Source: Akkermansiaceae bacterium (GTDB lineage Bacteria > Verrucomicrobiota > Verrucomicrobiia > Verrucomicrobiales > Akkermansiaceae). Taken from it: DNA of 60,178 nt. Below the pieces are notes generated by a model that was given only the letters and a program-made list of their open reading frames with translations, made no database searches and was not told the DNA's origin. Made by a program: the position numbers and the translations under genes. Location of the stretch: the NCBI GenBank assembly GCA_903878115.1, contig CAIRGO010000018.1, positions 1 to 60,178 of the forward strand, given 5' to 3'. Shown here in pieces: positions 1 through 8,055 of the stretch (its first letter is position 1; every line of letters begins with the position of its first letter).

Positions 1-129
<129 letters not shown>

Positions 130-188
130 GGCACAAATGAAACTAGCGGGAATTGCATGGTATATTTCATGCAATGATCTTCAGCGGC

Positions 189-390
189 AATGGCGCGTCA
201 CCATACCAGCCTAGCCCATCGGGCTAGGACGCGAGTCGTTGAATATTCACGAAGACTGAAAGCTCGATCTATCGTGATGCTTCATTTGCTCACGGAACCA
301 CATAGGACGGGCTTTCAGCCCTGAATATGTTGATCGATCTTTTTCCACCTAGCCCGATGGGCTAGGTGGTATAGGTTGCGCCTTTGGCGC
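189..390. repeat. Palindromic MITE- or REP-like element
   Basis: Two near-perfect palindromes (210-228 and 345-369, both built on CCTAGCCC and its complement) lie in opposite arms. Their flanks are also complementary: GGCGCGTCACCATACC at 192-207 matches imperfectly the complement of 368-382. An inner pair CTGAAAGC/GCTTTCAG (256-263, 311-318) extends the fold, and a GCGCCTTTGGCGC hairpin closes the right end (378-390). The whole 200 bp could fold into one long hairpin. This is typical of non-autonomous elements mobilised in trans by IS or RAYT-type transposases. Short reading frames across it are not convincing genes. No transposase lies nearby. Confidence 0.6.
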
Positions 391-619
391 AGAGGAAGCA
401 TGTAGAATATACTCTGACATTCAGGCAAATTCCCGCAGAATATTTCGTCCTCTATTGCTGGCGGCATGTTATCCGACATCGACCGCACCGCAGAGCTTAC
501 CCCGTTACTTACCGAGGGGCGCAAGGAACTATCGAAGGCGCAAAAAGTAGCAGCTTAAAAAATATCACTTCATATTGTATTGCCGTCAGTCTCGAAAGGG
601 ACAGCGGTTTTTTGCATAC
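391..619. other. No gene seen
   Basis: Stretch between the MITE-like element and the promoter of the SHD1 gene. Short open frames cross it but none has recognisable protein features, and they run into the palindromic element. AT-rich towards the right. Confidence 0.5.
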
Positions 620-648
620 TTGACATAGGAAGAAACAGTTAGTAGTAA
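620..648 (+). promoter_or_regulatory. Candidate promoter giving a leaderless mRNA
   Basis: TTGACA at 620-625 is a perfect -35 box. TAGTAA at 643-648 follows after 17 bp as a -10 box. Transcription would start about 7 nt later, at or within a base or two of the ATG at 655, so the mRNA would have essentially no leader. No Shine-Dalgarno sequence lies before the ATG, which fits. Confidence 0.4.
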
Positions 649-654
649 TAACTG

Positions 655-1587
655 ATGACAAAAGCAAAATTTGTAATTTTAACGATCATTACATTCGGGA
701 TTTTGACGATTATCTCCAACTCGTATGAGCCTAGGATATGGACACGCTCAGATGGGAAAAAAGCAGCGGGAACTTTAGTTGAGTTCAAAAATGAAGAAGT
801 AACGATAAAATTTGGGGAGAGTGAAATCATAATTAAATTACAAGACCTTTCACCCGAAGACCGTGCTTACCTTTTAGCAATCGCTTCTCCACAAAAAGCT
901 GAATCTGATCGACTTATAGACAAGCAGTCTGATTCTGGGGTCAGCAAGAAATTTACAGATATTGATGAGGAAAAAGTTCTTTTTGAGATCAAGTTAACGG
1001 ATTCGGGTAACCATTGCTGGTGCCATGTTTTCATCAATAATGAACTGCCAAAACCTGAAGACGTTGATAAAATTGTTCGTTCTGCGCTTGAATCTGCCAT
1101 AATCATTTCGCCAAACAAAAACATATGGACAACCGCGTGCAGAAACGATGACGTTGGAACTACTCTCAAAACAACAGAATACTCTGGTACTTTGGTATAC
1201 GAATCCAAGGAAAAACGAATCGTAACAGCATCTGAACACAGCGGTGAAAAAATATCAGTAATTGATTCTGAAAATTACTACATGCAAATAGTTGAGAGCA
1301 AGACATTAGCTGGCATAAAGCCAGAAAGAAAGTGGTTATCGATCTCAATAGTTTTTCCGATACAACCAGATATTGACAAAGCAGCAGCAATCGCAATTGC
1401 TGAAATAGAGAAACGAGTAGCACTAGGAATTGACATCAACTTATATTTGAGAGTAGGAGATAAGAAGAATAAATTTAGCTGGCAGCAAATCAAAAATTCA
1501 GATCAACCGGGTTATGTGTGGTTCTCTTATGATTCTTTAAAACGAACAATCAGTGGTGGATCTAAGTTGATAAAAGTAGTGCCGTAA
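655..1587 (+). CDS. Secreted or membrane-anchored SHD1-domain protein of the island
   Basis: 310 aa. Residues about 5-21 form a hydrophobic N-terminal segment (signal peptide or anchor). Residues about 27-77 match the SLA1-homology-domain-1 pattern frequent in Verrucomicrobiota and Planctomycetes: RIW at the start, a central LVEF strand, then LSPEDRAYL. The C-terminal 230 residues, with a CWC motif near 120, are not recognised. The gene is more AT-rich than the chromosome around it and lies alone inside the tRNA-bounded island. A promoter with no room for a leader precedes it and a terminator follows about 180 nt downstream. Function unknown; SHD1 domains are thought to mediate protein binding. 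Confidence 0.75.
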   Translation: MTKAKFVILTIITFGILTIISNSYEPRIWTRSDGKKAAGTLVEFKNEEVTIKFGESEIIIKLQDLSPEDRAYLLAIASPQKAESDRLIDKQSDSGVSKKFTDIDEEKVLFEIKLTDSGNHCWCHVFINNELPKPEDVDKIVRSALESAIIISPNKNIWTTACRNDDVGTTLKTTEYSGTLVYESKEKRIVTASEHSGEKISVIDSENYYMQIVESKTLAGIKPERKWLSISIVFPIQPDIDKAAAIAIAEIEKRVALGIDINLYLRVGDKKNKFSWQQIKNSDQPGYVWFSYDSLKRTISGGSKLIKVVP

Positions 1588-2027
1588 TCCTTTCATACCT
1601 CGTTCTTAGGCACATGCTGTCGATAAAATCATTTCTTCCTAAAATCCCACGGAGCCACTGGACTCTATTGCGAGCAAATAACAATCCGCGCCGATCAAGA
1701 GGAAGGAAGGAACTAACCAAAGCGAGCAAAGCAGCGTAATTTTTCCCGAGTGGGAGCTTGTAAGTGAAACGTCTCTCAGAAATGGGAGGCGTTTTATTTT
1801 TGCCGATCATCAATAACGCATAAATTATACAAGAAGGAAATTAGGGCGCAACCTACCGCCATACGTGAGGGTTAGTCTTGCGCTGGAACTGGAATCAACC
1901 ATTGCAGCTAGGCTAAGGAGAATCAGCAAGGTGGACAAGGTGGAGTTTTGCTTTTGCAGAAATCTGAGGAAGCAAATCCAATCGACACCCGCGAACAAAT
2001 CGCATCCATCGCGGATTGGTATCTCAC
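1588..2027. other. Intergenic part of the island with a possible gene remnant
   Basis: 440 bp without a convincing gene. It contains a terminator (1767-1801). On the plus strand the frame open from about 1907 to 2062 has protein-like composition, with segments such as GGVLLLQKSEE and REQIASIADWYL, but it begins after a stop and has no start codon. It may be the C-terminal remnant of a decayed gene. I could not assign it to a family. Confidence 0.25.
1767..1801 (+). terminator. Rho-independent terminator
   Basis: AAACGTCTCTC (1767-1777) pairs with GGGAGGCGTTT (1784-1794) as an 11-bp stem with two G-T wobbles and a 6-nt loop, followed by TTATTTTT. It faces plus-strand transcription and probably ends the SHD1 gene's message, although it lies about 180 nt after the stop codon. 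Confidence 0.6.
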
Positions 2028-2726
2028 TCATTTCAACTTTTTGACTTTATCTAAAATCCTCGATTCATCGCCGACATAAACAACGCCGTTAATTTTTAAT
2101 GTTAGAATTCCTTTTGCGCTGCGACTATTAACGACAATTTTCGTATCTGGAAAGATGGTGGTTTCCTTGCCTGCTTCGTCCCGCAACGAGCATGTTCGGA
2201 CGACTAAAATGTTTAACGGAAATACCGCACCGTCTAAATTGCTGAGAATAACATCATCGTCAGCAATAATTTTATTTGCACTCTCTGGGACATTGCTCTG
2301 AGTTTCTGGGGCAATCTTAGGCGAAACTTTTTCCACTTCGGGGATTGGTGGCACTATCGGATTAGCTTTAGCGATTTTCGGCACAGATTCTGAATTGGAA
2401 TTTGTATTTAAAACGACTTCAGCTTTCTGTGCATACTTTTCCTGATTTTTGAGACTATTCGCACACGACTTAAGCCCACTCAAAATAACGAAACCCAAAA
2501 ATAGTGTGAAGATAATCGCAATTAGCATCTTAATTCCAGATGAGCCTTTACCGCAAGACTGACAACGCCACCCGCCGATTTTTAGCGAAGATAAGATCCA
2601 GATCGGAATCCATGCTCCGCAGAGAAACACTGTCACAATCAAGTGCAAAAGGTGATTTGTGCCAGGTCTGGCATGGAGAGTATACTGATTGCATTGAGGG
2701 CAATGTTTCTGCGTTTGTTCAACCAT
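2028..2726 (-). CDS. Zinc-ribbon membrane protein of the island
   Basis: 232 aa. CPQC (residues 9-12) and CQSC (55-58) would form one zinc ribbon. They are separated by a hydrophobic stretch (about 26-47), the arrangement of LITAF-like zinc ribbons that sit at the membrane surface. A second hydrophobic segment (about 67-84) should cross the membrane. A low-complexity linker with many S, N, E and P follows, then a C-terminal domain of mixed beta character (about 165-232). The ATG at 2726 directly precedes the Cys motif. The gene lies downstream of the duplicated tRNA promoter (3032-3060) in the same direction, so it could be transcribed from it. Function unknown. Confidence 0.75.
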   Translation of the reverse strand: MVEQTQKHCPQCNQYTLHARPGTNHLLHLIVTVFLCGAWIPIWILSSLKIGGWRCQSCGKGSSGIKMLIAIIFTLFLGFVILSGLKSCANSLKNQEKYAQKAEVVLNTNSNSESVPKIAKANPIVPPIPEVEKVSPKIAPETQSNVPESANKIIADDDVILSNLDGAVFPLNILVVRTCSLRDEAGKETTIFPDTKIVVNSRSAKGILTLKINGVVYVGDESRILDKVKKLK

Positions 2727-2810
2727 GCTACAACTCTAACACTTGTTAACTATTCTAGTCAAGCCTGTGATTATTTATCTCATTATCCACTGATTGATCC
2801 GCATCATATG

Positions 2811-2871
2811 AATGCATACTTCCGTGCATACCTGACCTCAAAAAGTATGCATTACAAACATTTAATGCACG
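2811..2871. repeat. Two interleaved inverted repeats near the island's right end
   Basis: AATGCATACT (2811-2820) is the exact complement of AGTATGCATT (2844-2853). CGTGCAT (2823-2829) is the exact complement of ATGCACG (2865-2871). The arms interleave (a, b, a', b'), so only one pair can form a simple hairpin at a time. The site is 80 bp inside the right repeat and contains no gene. It could bind a recombinase or repressor, or be chance. Confidence 0.4.
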
Positions 2872-2950
2872 TTTCCTACATTTGAAAAAGTCGCAAAATT
2901 ACTTTATCCACGACTGTTTGCAACACTATGCGAAGCAAATAGTGGCAATC

Positions 2951-3069
<119 letters not shown>

Positions 3070-3089
3070 ATTAACTCCGCAGCGCTTTC

Positions 3090-3974
3090 TTAAGGAGTTT
3101 TGCTCAGCCAGCGAACGGCGTTAGCGATTACCTTCAAAGGCTCCGCCTGCTGATAGATCGCATACGTCTCGTGGCCTGGTCGAAAGTAAAAGACCTTACC
3201 TTTTTCTACTTTCCAAACACAACCGCTATCGAACTGTTCACCTTTGTCCCATTTCTCTTGAAAAATAATTTCATCGGGATGAGGCACATGAAAATGCCCT
3301 CCATACATTTCTGTGTGAGGCATATCCCATGTTAGAGGCAGACCTCTCGCAATCGGATGATTCGGCAGCAATGTCGTGGTGTGGGATGGCGCGCCATCAG
3401 CGCGATAGGCGGGAAATACACATTGCGGTAGCGTTAACTCCCATGCATCGTCCTTTTTTGTTAGTGAAGGAGTGATCGCTGCATCTTTTTTTAGAACTTT
3501 ATAGATCACATCTTGATTGACAAAATTCCACTTGGCGGAGGCTCGTTCTGCGGCGGGAATTTGCGAGATCGCATCCGACTTAGCACGCTCTTGCATCAAG
3601 CGCACGAATGGTTTTGACCAATGCGCGGAGTGCAGAGTAATGAGCCCTAACTTACCCGCCTTGACCCGAGCAACGATACGCTCTGCGTTTGCATCGCTGA
3701 GTTCTTTGTTTTTTTTGTGCGACCAAAATACGATAACGTCCGTTTGATCCAGCATTGCTTCTTTCAACCCTTGTTCCTCGTCGGCTAAAGTAGCGCAAGT
3801 CACGGTAAAGTCGGGAGATTTTTTTAGTTCTGCAGCAATCGTTTCGCCGAGAAAAAGTTCACCATATGCCTGCTTTTGTTCTGGCTGTTGCTCGTCCCAA
3901 ATCAAAACGCGAATGGTATCGGCATGCAGTAACGACGATGTTATGGCAAGAGCAAGTAAAACTGGACGAATCAT
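3090..3974 (-). CDS. Secreted ThuA-domain protein
   Basis: 294 aa from the ATG at 3974; a TTG 12 codons upstream also opens the frame but is less likely. Residues 1-18 form a signal peptide ending LLHA. The mature protein begins TIRVLIWDEQ and has the class-I glutamine-amidotransferase-like fold of the ThuA family: a central GLITLHSAHW segment replaces the nucleophile elbow, and the late segments HPIARGLP and FYFRPGHE are family features. ThuA proteins are linked to sugar utilisation in Verrucomicrobiota and Planctomycetes, but no substrate is known here. The gene stands alone between the tRNA island and tRNA-Thr. Confidence 0.85.
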   Translation of the reverse strand: MIRPVLLALAITSSLLHADTIRVLIWDEQQPEQKQAYGELFLGETIAAELKKSPDFTVTCATLADEEQGLKEAMLDQTDVIVFWSHKKNKELSDANAERIVARVKAGKLGLITLHSAHWSKPFVRLMQERAKSDAISQIPAAERASAKWNFVNQDVIYKVLKKDAAITPSLTKKDDAWELTLPQCVFPAYRADGAPSHTTTLLPNHPIARGLPLTWDMPHTEMYGGHFHVPHPDEIIFQEKWDKGEQFDSGCVWKVEKGKVFYFRPGHETYAIYQQAEPLKVIANAVRWLSKTP

Positions 3975-4008
3975 GCATGCGCTACGTAATTCATGTAGTC
4001 GATCTTCC

Positions 4009-4040
4009 AAAAAAACATGACTCCATATCGAAATATGGAG
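4009..4040 (-). terminator. Terminator of tRNA-Thr
   Basis: On the minus strand an 8-bp perfect hairpin (CTCCATAT/ATATGGAG, 4021-4040) is followed after 4 nt by seven T residues. The stem includes the encoded CCA end of the tRNA, so termination and 3'-end processing share bases. Confidence 0.6.
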
Positions 4041-4110
4041 CCGGCTGTCGGGATTGAACCGACGACCTGCTGATTACAAATCAGCTGCTCTACCGCTGAG
4101 CTAAGCCGGC
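4036..4110 (-). tRNA. tRNA-Thr (TGT)
   Basis: 75 nt including an encoded CCA. Acceptor GCCGGCT (4110-4104) pairs with AGCCGGC (4046-4040). D-stem GCTC, anticodon loop TTTGTAA with anticodon TGT, and T-loop GTTCAAT are all present. The T discriminator base fits tRNA-Thr. Confidence 0.95.
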
Positions 4111-4213
4111 TAAAAAACTTGGCACGTTTTGCGTGCGGGCGGGATTTGTAGTCTCCCGCATCGTGGACGGCAAGGTTTTTTTTAGAAACTTTTTGCCGTC
4201 ACTAATAAAGGCA

Positions 4214-6046
4214 CTATTTGGCAAAGGGAGTGATCGAAACAATCTTCCATGATTCTTTCTGTTCCGTCTCGTGATCGCGGAGGGTAACAGTATCACCCAC
4301 TTTAGCATTGAGAAGGCCTGCGCCAGCTTCGGAAAGGTAGGACACCCATTTCTTTTCTGGATTGCTATCCCATGCTCCAAGCACGGAAATTTGGTAAGTA
4401 GCTCCTACGCTATTAGCGAGATTGACCACGGTGCCAATGTTTACGGCATCACAGCTCACGCCTTTGAAATCAGTGCCACGAGCGCGACCGACATCGCGTT
4501 CTAAGTCGCTGCGGCGACTGTTGAGATATTTCTCCATGTCTTTGGCAGCCTTGTACTCGAAATTTTCACGCAGGTCGCCGTGGGAACGCGCCACTTTTAC
4601 TTCCTCGCGGTTTTGCGGGATACGCACCGACACAAGCTCATTGAGTTCTGCGCGACGTGCTTCTAAGCTCTCCCATGAAACAAGAAGCTCCTCCTGTTTG
4701 TTTTTATCCTCGCCGCTCACCAATGATTCGGTTTCGGGACGCGCTTTGATCACACGAGCCATGAGAGATTTTTTATCAAGTTCGCTGAAGACTGGGCATT
4801 CCATCAGACGACGGCCAAAATTCCGCGCTTCATTGATGTCCATGCGACTCACAAGATCGGAGAGCAGATCTTTATCTTCGCCCAATAGCGATTGCAGACG
4901 TTGTGATTTGCGCGGACCATCAGCGATAAAATCAGATTCTAGCTGATTCAAAATCGCCGCGCCAACATCAGCATTGAATACATTCGCCGCCATTGTTTCG
5001 CGTTCGCGACAGACCCAAATAAGGGCATCATAACCTAACGAACGTCGAGTAATCGCACGTCGAAGGTAGTCCTCAAGCGCTGCAATTTCTCCGCGAGCTT
5101 CGAAAATTTTAGCGATTTCACCAACGCCACGCGCACCGGCTTTTTCCACCACGCCCATGAGTTTTTCTACCCAAATAGAACCGAACGAATCAGGAAACGC
5201 ATCATAAATTTCACGCTGACGCACAGCACTCATCCCAGAAATCGCTTCAGAAACGCGATTGTATTCTGATTTGATGACATCGATCAAACGAGCAGCATCT
5301 TCGGCTAGGGAAACCTTTGAAGAGTTGACCATTTGATCACGGATGAGCAAAAGTTCTAACACATGGCCTAACAAAAGGCGAGTTCCGCGCTTTACTTCAG
5401 CATCAATATCCGCATAGAGGCGCAGCAAAGATTCAGGCTCGTCGGCAAATAACTGCACTTCATTGGCGATGGCTTCCAATGCTTTAACTTTTACTTTCGG
5501 ATCGCGAGCGACTTCGTAATCAGCGACTAACGCTTGTGCTGGAGTCATTTCACCAGCACGAAGAACGATATTGTCCGTGCGACGCGTTGGCACGACTACA
5601 CGTTTGCTAGCGGCCATGGCTTTCTTTGCTCCATCCCACCATTTTTTGTAGTCAGCTTCGGCAATGACAGGGCCATTGAGTTCTTTTTCAAAGGCATCAA
5701 GCGTCATCGAATTCCCATGACTTTGCAACACATGCACGGCGAGTTCTACGGGATCAGATTTCGCAAAACGGCGTAAGTCCTCGATTTGTTCGAGCTTCTT
5801 GGCTCGGAAATCATCATTTTCAAGTGGTTCGGTTTTTTGCAGAACAAATTGCAAATCCATTTCTTGGGCGCTTTTCCCAATGAAATCCACAAAAACTTTT
5901 TTGTCTCTAAGACTCCATGACACGACCTTTCCTGCTCCCCACGATTTGCTGAGCAGGAAACAACCCGGAGCTACTTGAGATAACCGTTGACCGACGGCAG
6001 CGTTGATTCGGCCTGCTTCTACTAATTTAGCGACTTCTGGATGCAT
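4214..6046 (-). CDS. greA: Large GreA-family transcription elongation factor
   Basis: 610 aa from the ATG at 6046, against about 158 for ordinary GreA. The frame opens upstream to 6199, but that would overlap the PDZ gene and add unconserved residues. The last 150 residues are GreA-like: the coiled-coil tip motif ARSHGDLRENFEYKAAKD starts near residue 486 with both acidic residues needed to stimulate RNA cleavage by RNA polymerase. An FKBP-like C-terminal domain follows. The 450-residue N-terminal part is mostly helical and resembles the long extension known from chlamydial GreA. It should rescue backtracked RNA polymerase in the cytoplasm. It follows the sigma/anti-sigma/PDZ genes in the same direction. 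Confidence 0.88.
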   Translation of the reverse strand: MHPEVAKLVEAGRINAAVGQRLSQVAPGCFLLSKSWGAGKVVSWSLRDKKVFVDFIGKSAQEMDLQFVLQKTEPLENDDFRAKKLEQIEDLRRFAKSDPVELAVHVLQSHGNSMTLDAFEKELNGPVIAEADYKKWWDGAKKAMAASKRVVVPTRRTDNIVLRAGEMTPAQALVADYEVARDPKVKVKALEAIANEVQLFADEPESLLRLYADIDAEVKRGTRLLLGHVLELLLIRDQMVNSSKVSLAEDAARLIDVIKSEYNRVSEAISGMSAVRQREIYDAFPDSFGSIWVEKLMGVVEKAGARGVGEIAKIFEARGEIAALEDYLRRAITRRSLGYDALIWVCRERETMAANVFNADVGAAILNQLESDFIADGPRKSQRLQSLLGEDKDLLSDLVSRMDINEARNFGRRLMECPVFSELDKKSLMARVIKARPETESLVSGEDKNKQEELLVSWESLEARRAELNELVSVRIPQNREEVKVARSHGDLRENFEYKAAKDMEKYLNSRRSDLERDVGRARGTDFKGVSCDAVNIGTVVNLANSVGATYQISVLGAWDSNPEKKWVSYLSEAGAGLLNAKVGDTVTLRDHETEQKESWKIVSITPFAK

Positions 6047-6120
6047 GAGCCACACTTTGGTAGCTTTCCTTAAAAAAAGCAAGTTAACTTTCAACAATGC
6101 CGCACTTTCGCTTAACTTAG

Positions 6121-6954
6121 TTAGCGAGGTGGTGACACCGGTGTCAAGGTTGTGGGCAAGCTCGCTGGCGCATCTAGAGTAGATGAGCGGGGCTTGCATT
6201 CATGCTGCATCCGATCAACCAATGTGCGTTTCAATGCCGCTACTTGATCATGCCACATGGTAGGAATTTTTTTCTCGCTTTCTTCCGTTAAAATGCCGTC
6301 AAACACACTACTGCCTTCCTGACTGATGATCGATAACCAAGCGCCTTCTTCACGCAATTCCATTTCAACCACAGCATTGCCATCCTCTAAACGGGCTGTC
6401 CGGGTATTCACGTCCACGGCACGCGCGGGAGTAAGTTGTGGGATCTGCGTAGGATGTTGAATACTAGCGATTGTGGGGCCTACGATCGGCCGATCTTGAG
6501 GAACGGCACCGAGCTGCGCCTCGAGAACTTTTTCCTCCCCAGCGCGAAAAATCGTAAGCTGAACTTTTTCGCCTACTTTGCGTAGCTGCATCAAGGCATC
6601 TAACTGGACTTCGTTGATCAATAACTGGTCATCAAATTTCCACAAAACATCCATTGCCTGCATCCCAGCATTGTGGGCGGGTCCTACTTCATCTACTTTG
6701 CAAACGATAAATCCTACTCCTTTTGGCAACTTCGGCAGCTGGGCACGCACAGCCCCGTCTGCGCGAAGCACTTCAAACCCAAGCCATGTCGACTGCTGTG
6801 GCAAAGGCGAAATGACGGCCGCTTTGGTAGCTCCCTGCTGCGGCATGGGGGTAGATGGATCAGGCTTCGCTTCTTGCGCGAACAATGGACAAAACGACAA
6901 GAAAAGAATGATTTCTAGTCTTGTCATCGATCGCCATGAAAGAAAACTCTGCAT
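6121..6954 (-). CDS. Secreted PDZ-domain protein
   Basis: 277 aa from 6954, or 268 from a second ATG at 6927; both give a signal peptide with hydrophobic core IILFLSFCPLFA and a cut before QEA. Residues about 57-150 form a PDZ domain: WLGFEVL, then GVGFIVCKV, then AHNAGMQAMDVLWKFD. No protease catalytic domain is present, so it may be a substrate-binding or scaffold protein of the envelope. The C-terminal 110 residues are not recognised. It lies 5 bp after the anti-sigma gene and is probably co-transcribed, which suggests it belongs to the same envelope-stress circuit. That link is inference from position. Confidence 0.8.
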   Translation of the reverse strand: MQSFLSWRSMTRLEIILFLSFCPLFAQEAKPDPSTPMPQQGATKAAVISPLPQQSTWLGFEVLRADGAVRAQLPKLPKGVGFIVCKVDEVGPAHNAGMQAMDVLWKFDDQLLINEVQLDALMQLRKVGEKVQLTIFRAGEEKVLEAQLGAVPQDRPIVGPTIASIQHPTQIPQLTPARAVDVNTRTARLEDGNAVVEMELREEGAWLSIISQEGSSVFDGILTEESEKKIPTMWHDQVAALKRTLVDRMQHECKPRSSTLDAPASLPTTLTPVSPPR

Positions 6955-6959
6955 CAGAA

Positions 6960-7460
6960 TTAAAAACGAGTTTTTGGAACGAGAACTTTTTCATCACGCG
7001 ATTCAGAAACGGTAATGAGAAAACCACTTTTCGGATCACGGTAGCGCTCGCGTGTTTGAATGCGACGATTCACTTGACTCATCATGGAGCCATCCTCTGC
7101 GGATAATGTCCCCTCATAAATGCCAGAATCACTCACTTGCATGCGGTCAATTAAGACTGGCTGGTTGACTACTGCGCCGGCAGGGACTGGTTGCATAGTC
7201 ATCACTTGTGATTGGTTTGCGTCTGGCGGCATCAAGAAAAGTGCTGTTCCGATTCCGATCAACAGTGCCGCAGCAGCGCTCCAAGTGAACTTATGAGACA
7301 ACCGAGAAGATTTTCTCACCACTTCAGGTAATTCAATGATATCTTCACGAGCCGAAGCAAAGCGCGCAATGGCGCGAGAAACGTTATCTTCTCCCTGTGC
7401 GCTAAAAGCTGCTGGCATCAGGCGTTGAAGTGCTTTTTCAATTTCTTCAGGCGATTTCAT
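6960..7460 (-). CDS. Probable anti-sigma factor, single-pass membrane protein
   Basis: 166 aa. Residues 1-58 are cytoplasmic and charged, 59-77 are a transmembrane helix (SAAAALLIGIGTALFLM), and about 90 residues face outward. The start overlaps the end of the ECF sigma gene by 14 nt, the usual arrangement of a sigma factor with its membrane anti-sigma. No zinc-binding anti-sigma motif (HxxxCxxC) is visible, so the call rests on topology and position. The outward part may sense the envelope, possibly with the next protein, which carries a PDZ domain. Confidence 0.65.
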   Translation of the reverse strand: MKSPEEIEKALQRLMPAAFSAQGEDNVSRAIARFASAREDIIELPEVVRKSSRLSHKFTWSAAAALLIGIGTALFLMPPDANQSQVMTMQPVPAGAVVNQPVLIDRMQVSDSGIYEGTLSAEDGSMMSQVNRRIQTRERYRDPKSGFLITVSESRDEKVLVPKTRF

Positions 7461-7977
7461 GGCGACCCTCCTTCACGGTTTGTAATTCTTGAGATAGCTG
7501 TTCCAAAGCATAACGATAACGCGAGGCTGCGGTATTTGCAGGGATCGCCATCGCTTCTGATATTTGCTGAAATGTAAGTCCGCCCCATATCTTCATGACC
7601 ACTACATCGCGAAGTTTCGGAGCTAAGCGCTGCACGGCTTCGCGAAGCATGATGGCTTCCTCGTCATCTTCCAGTGTGGGATCGAGCCAAACATCTTCGA
7701 AATCATTGAGATAAATAATAGATTCCTCGCGTTTTTTTCTGCGTGAATCGGTGCGTTTTTGATTCATGCCGCAAAAACGAATGGTAGAAAACGCCAAGGG
7801 CAAATCGGGAGGCTCGCCTCCTTTGTCCTCTTGGTAGTTCCACATACGCACCATGGTTTCCTGGACCAAATCCTCTGCTCCCTCGCGTGTAGTGCTCCAA
7901 CCACGGGCAAAAAGCAACAAGCGGGCACCATTTTCACGGAACCACTTCTGCCAATTTTCTGCAGTCGTCTCAGCCAT
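7447..7977 (-). CDS. RNA polymerase ECF-type sigma factor
   Basis: 176 aa. Region sigma-2 (about 15-80) contains the core-binding stretch GAEDLVQETMVRMW. Region sigma-4 (about 115-165) has the helix-turn-helix LTFQQISEAMAIPANTAASR. Regions 1.1 and 3 are absent, as in group-4 sigma factors. It is the first gene of a run with the probable anti-sigma gene, the PDZ gene and greA, and probably controls its own operon; no clear promoter of its own was recognised upstream. Confidence 0.9.
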   Translation of the reverse strand: MAETTAENWQKWFRENGARLLLFARGWSTTREGAEDLVQETMVRMWNYQEDKGGEPPDLPLAFSTIRFCGMNQKRTDSRRKKREESIIYLNDFEDVWLDPTLEDDEEAIMLREAVQRLAPKLRDVVVMKIWGGLTFQQISEAMAIPANTAASRYRYALEQLSQELQTVKEGRHEIA

Positions 7978-8055
7978 TCACAAGAACAATGCCACAAATC
8001 CCCGCATTTGTCTCTGGTTTATGAAACTTTTTTGAAAAAATATTCGCTAAATAAA

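Noticed and set aside
384-623. Open frames over the palindromic element and its right flank (both strands)
   Set aside because: They read through a foldback repeat, have no domain features and overlap each other.
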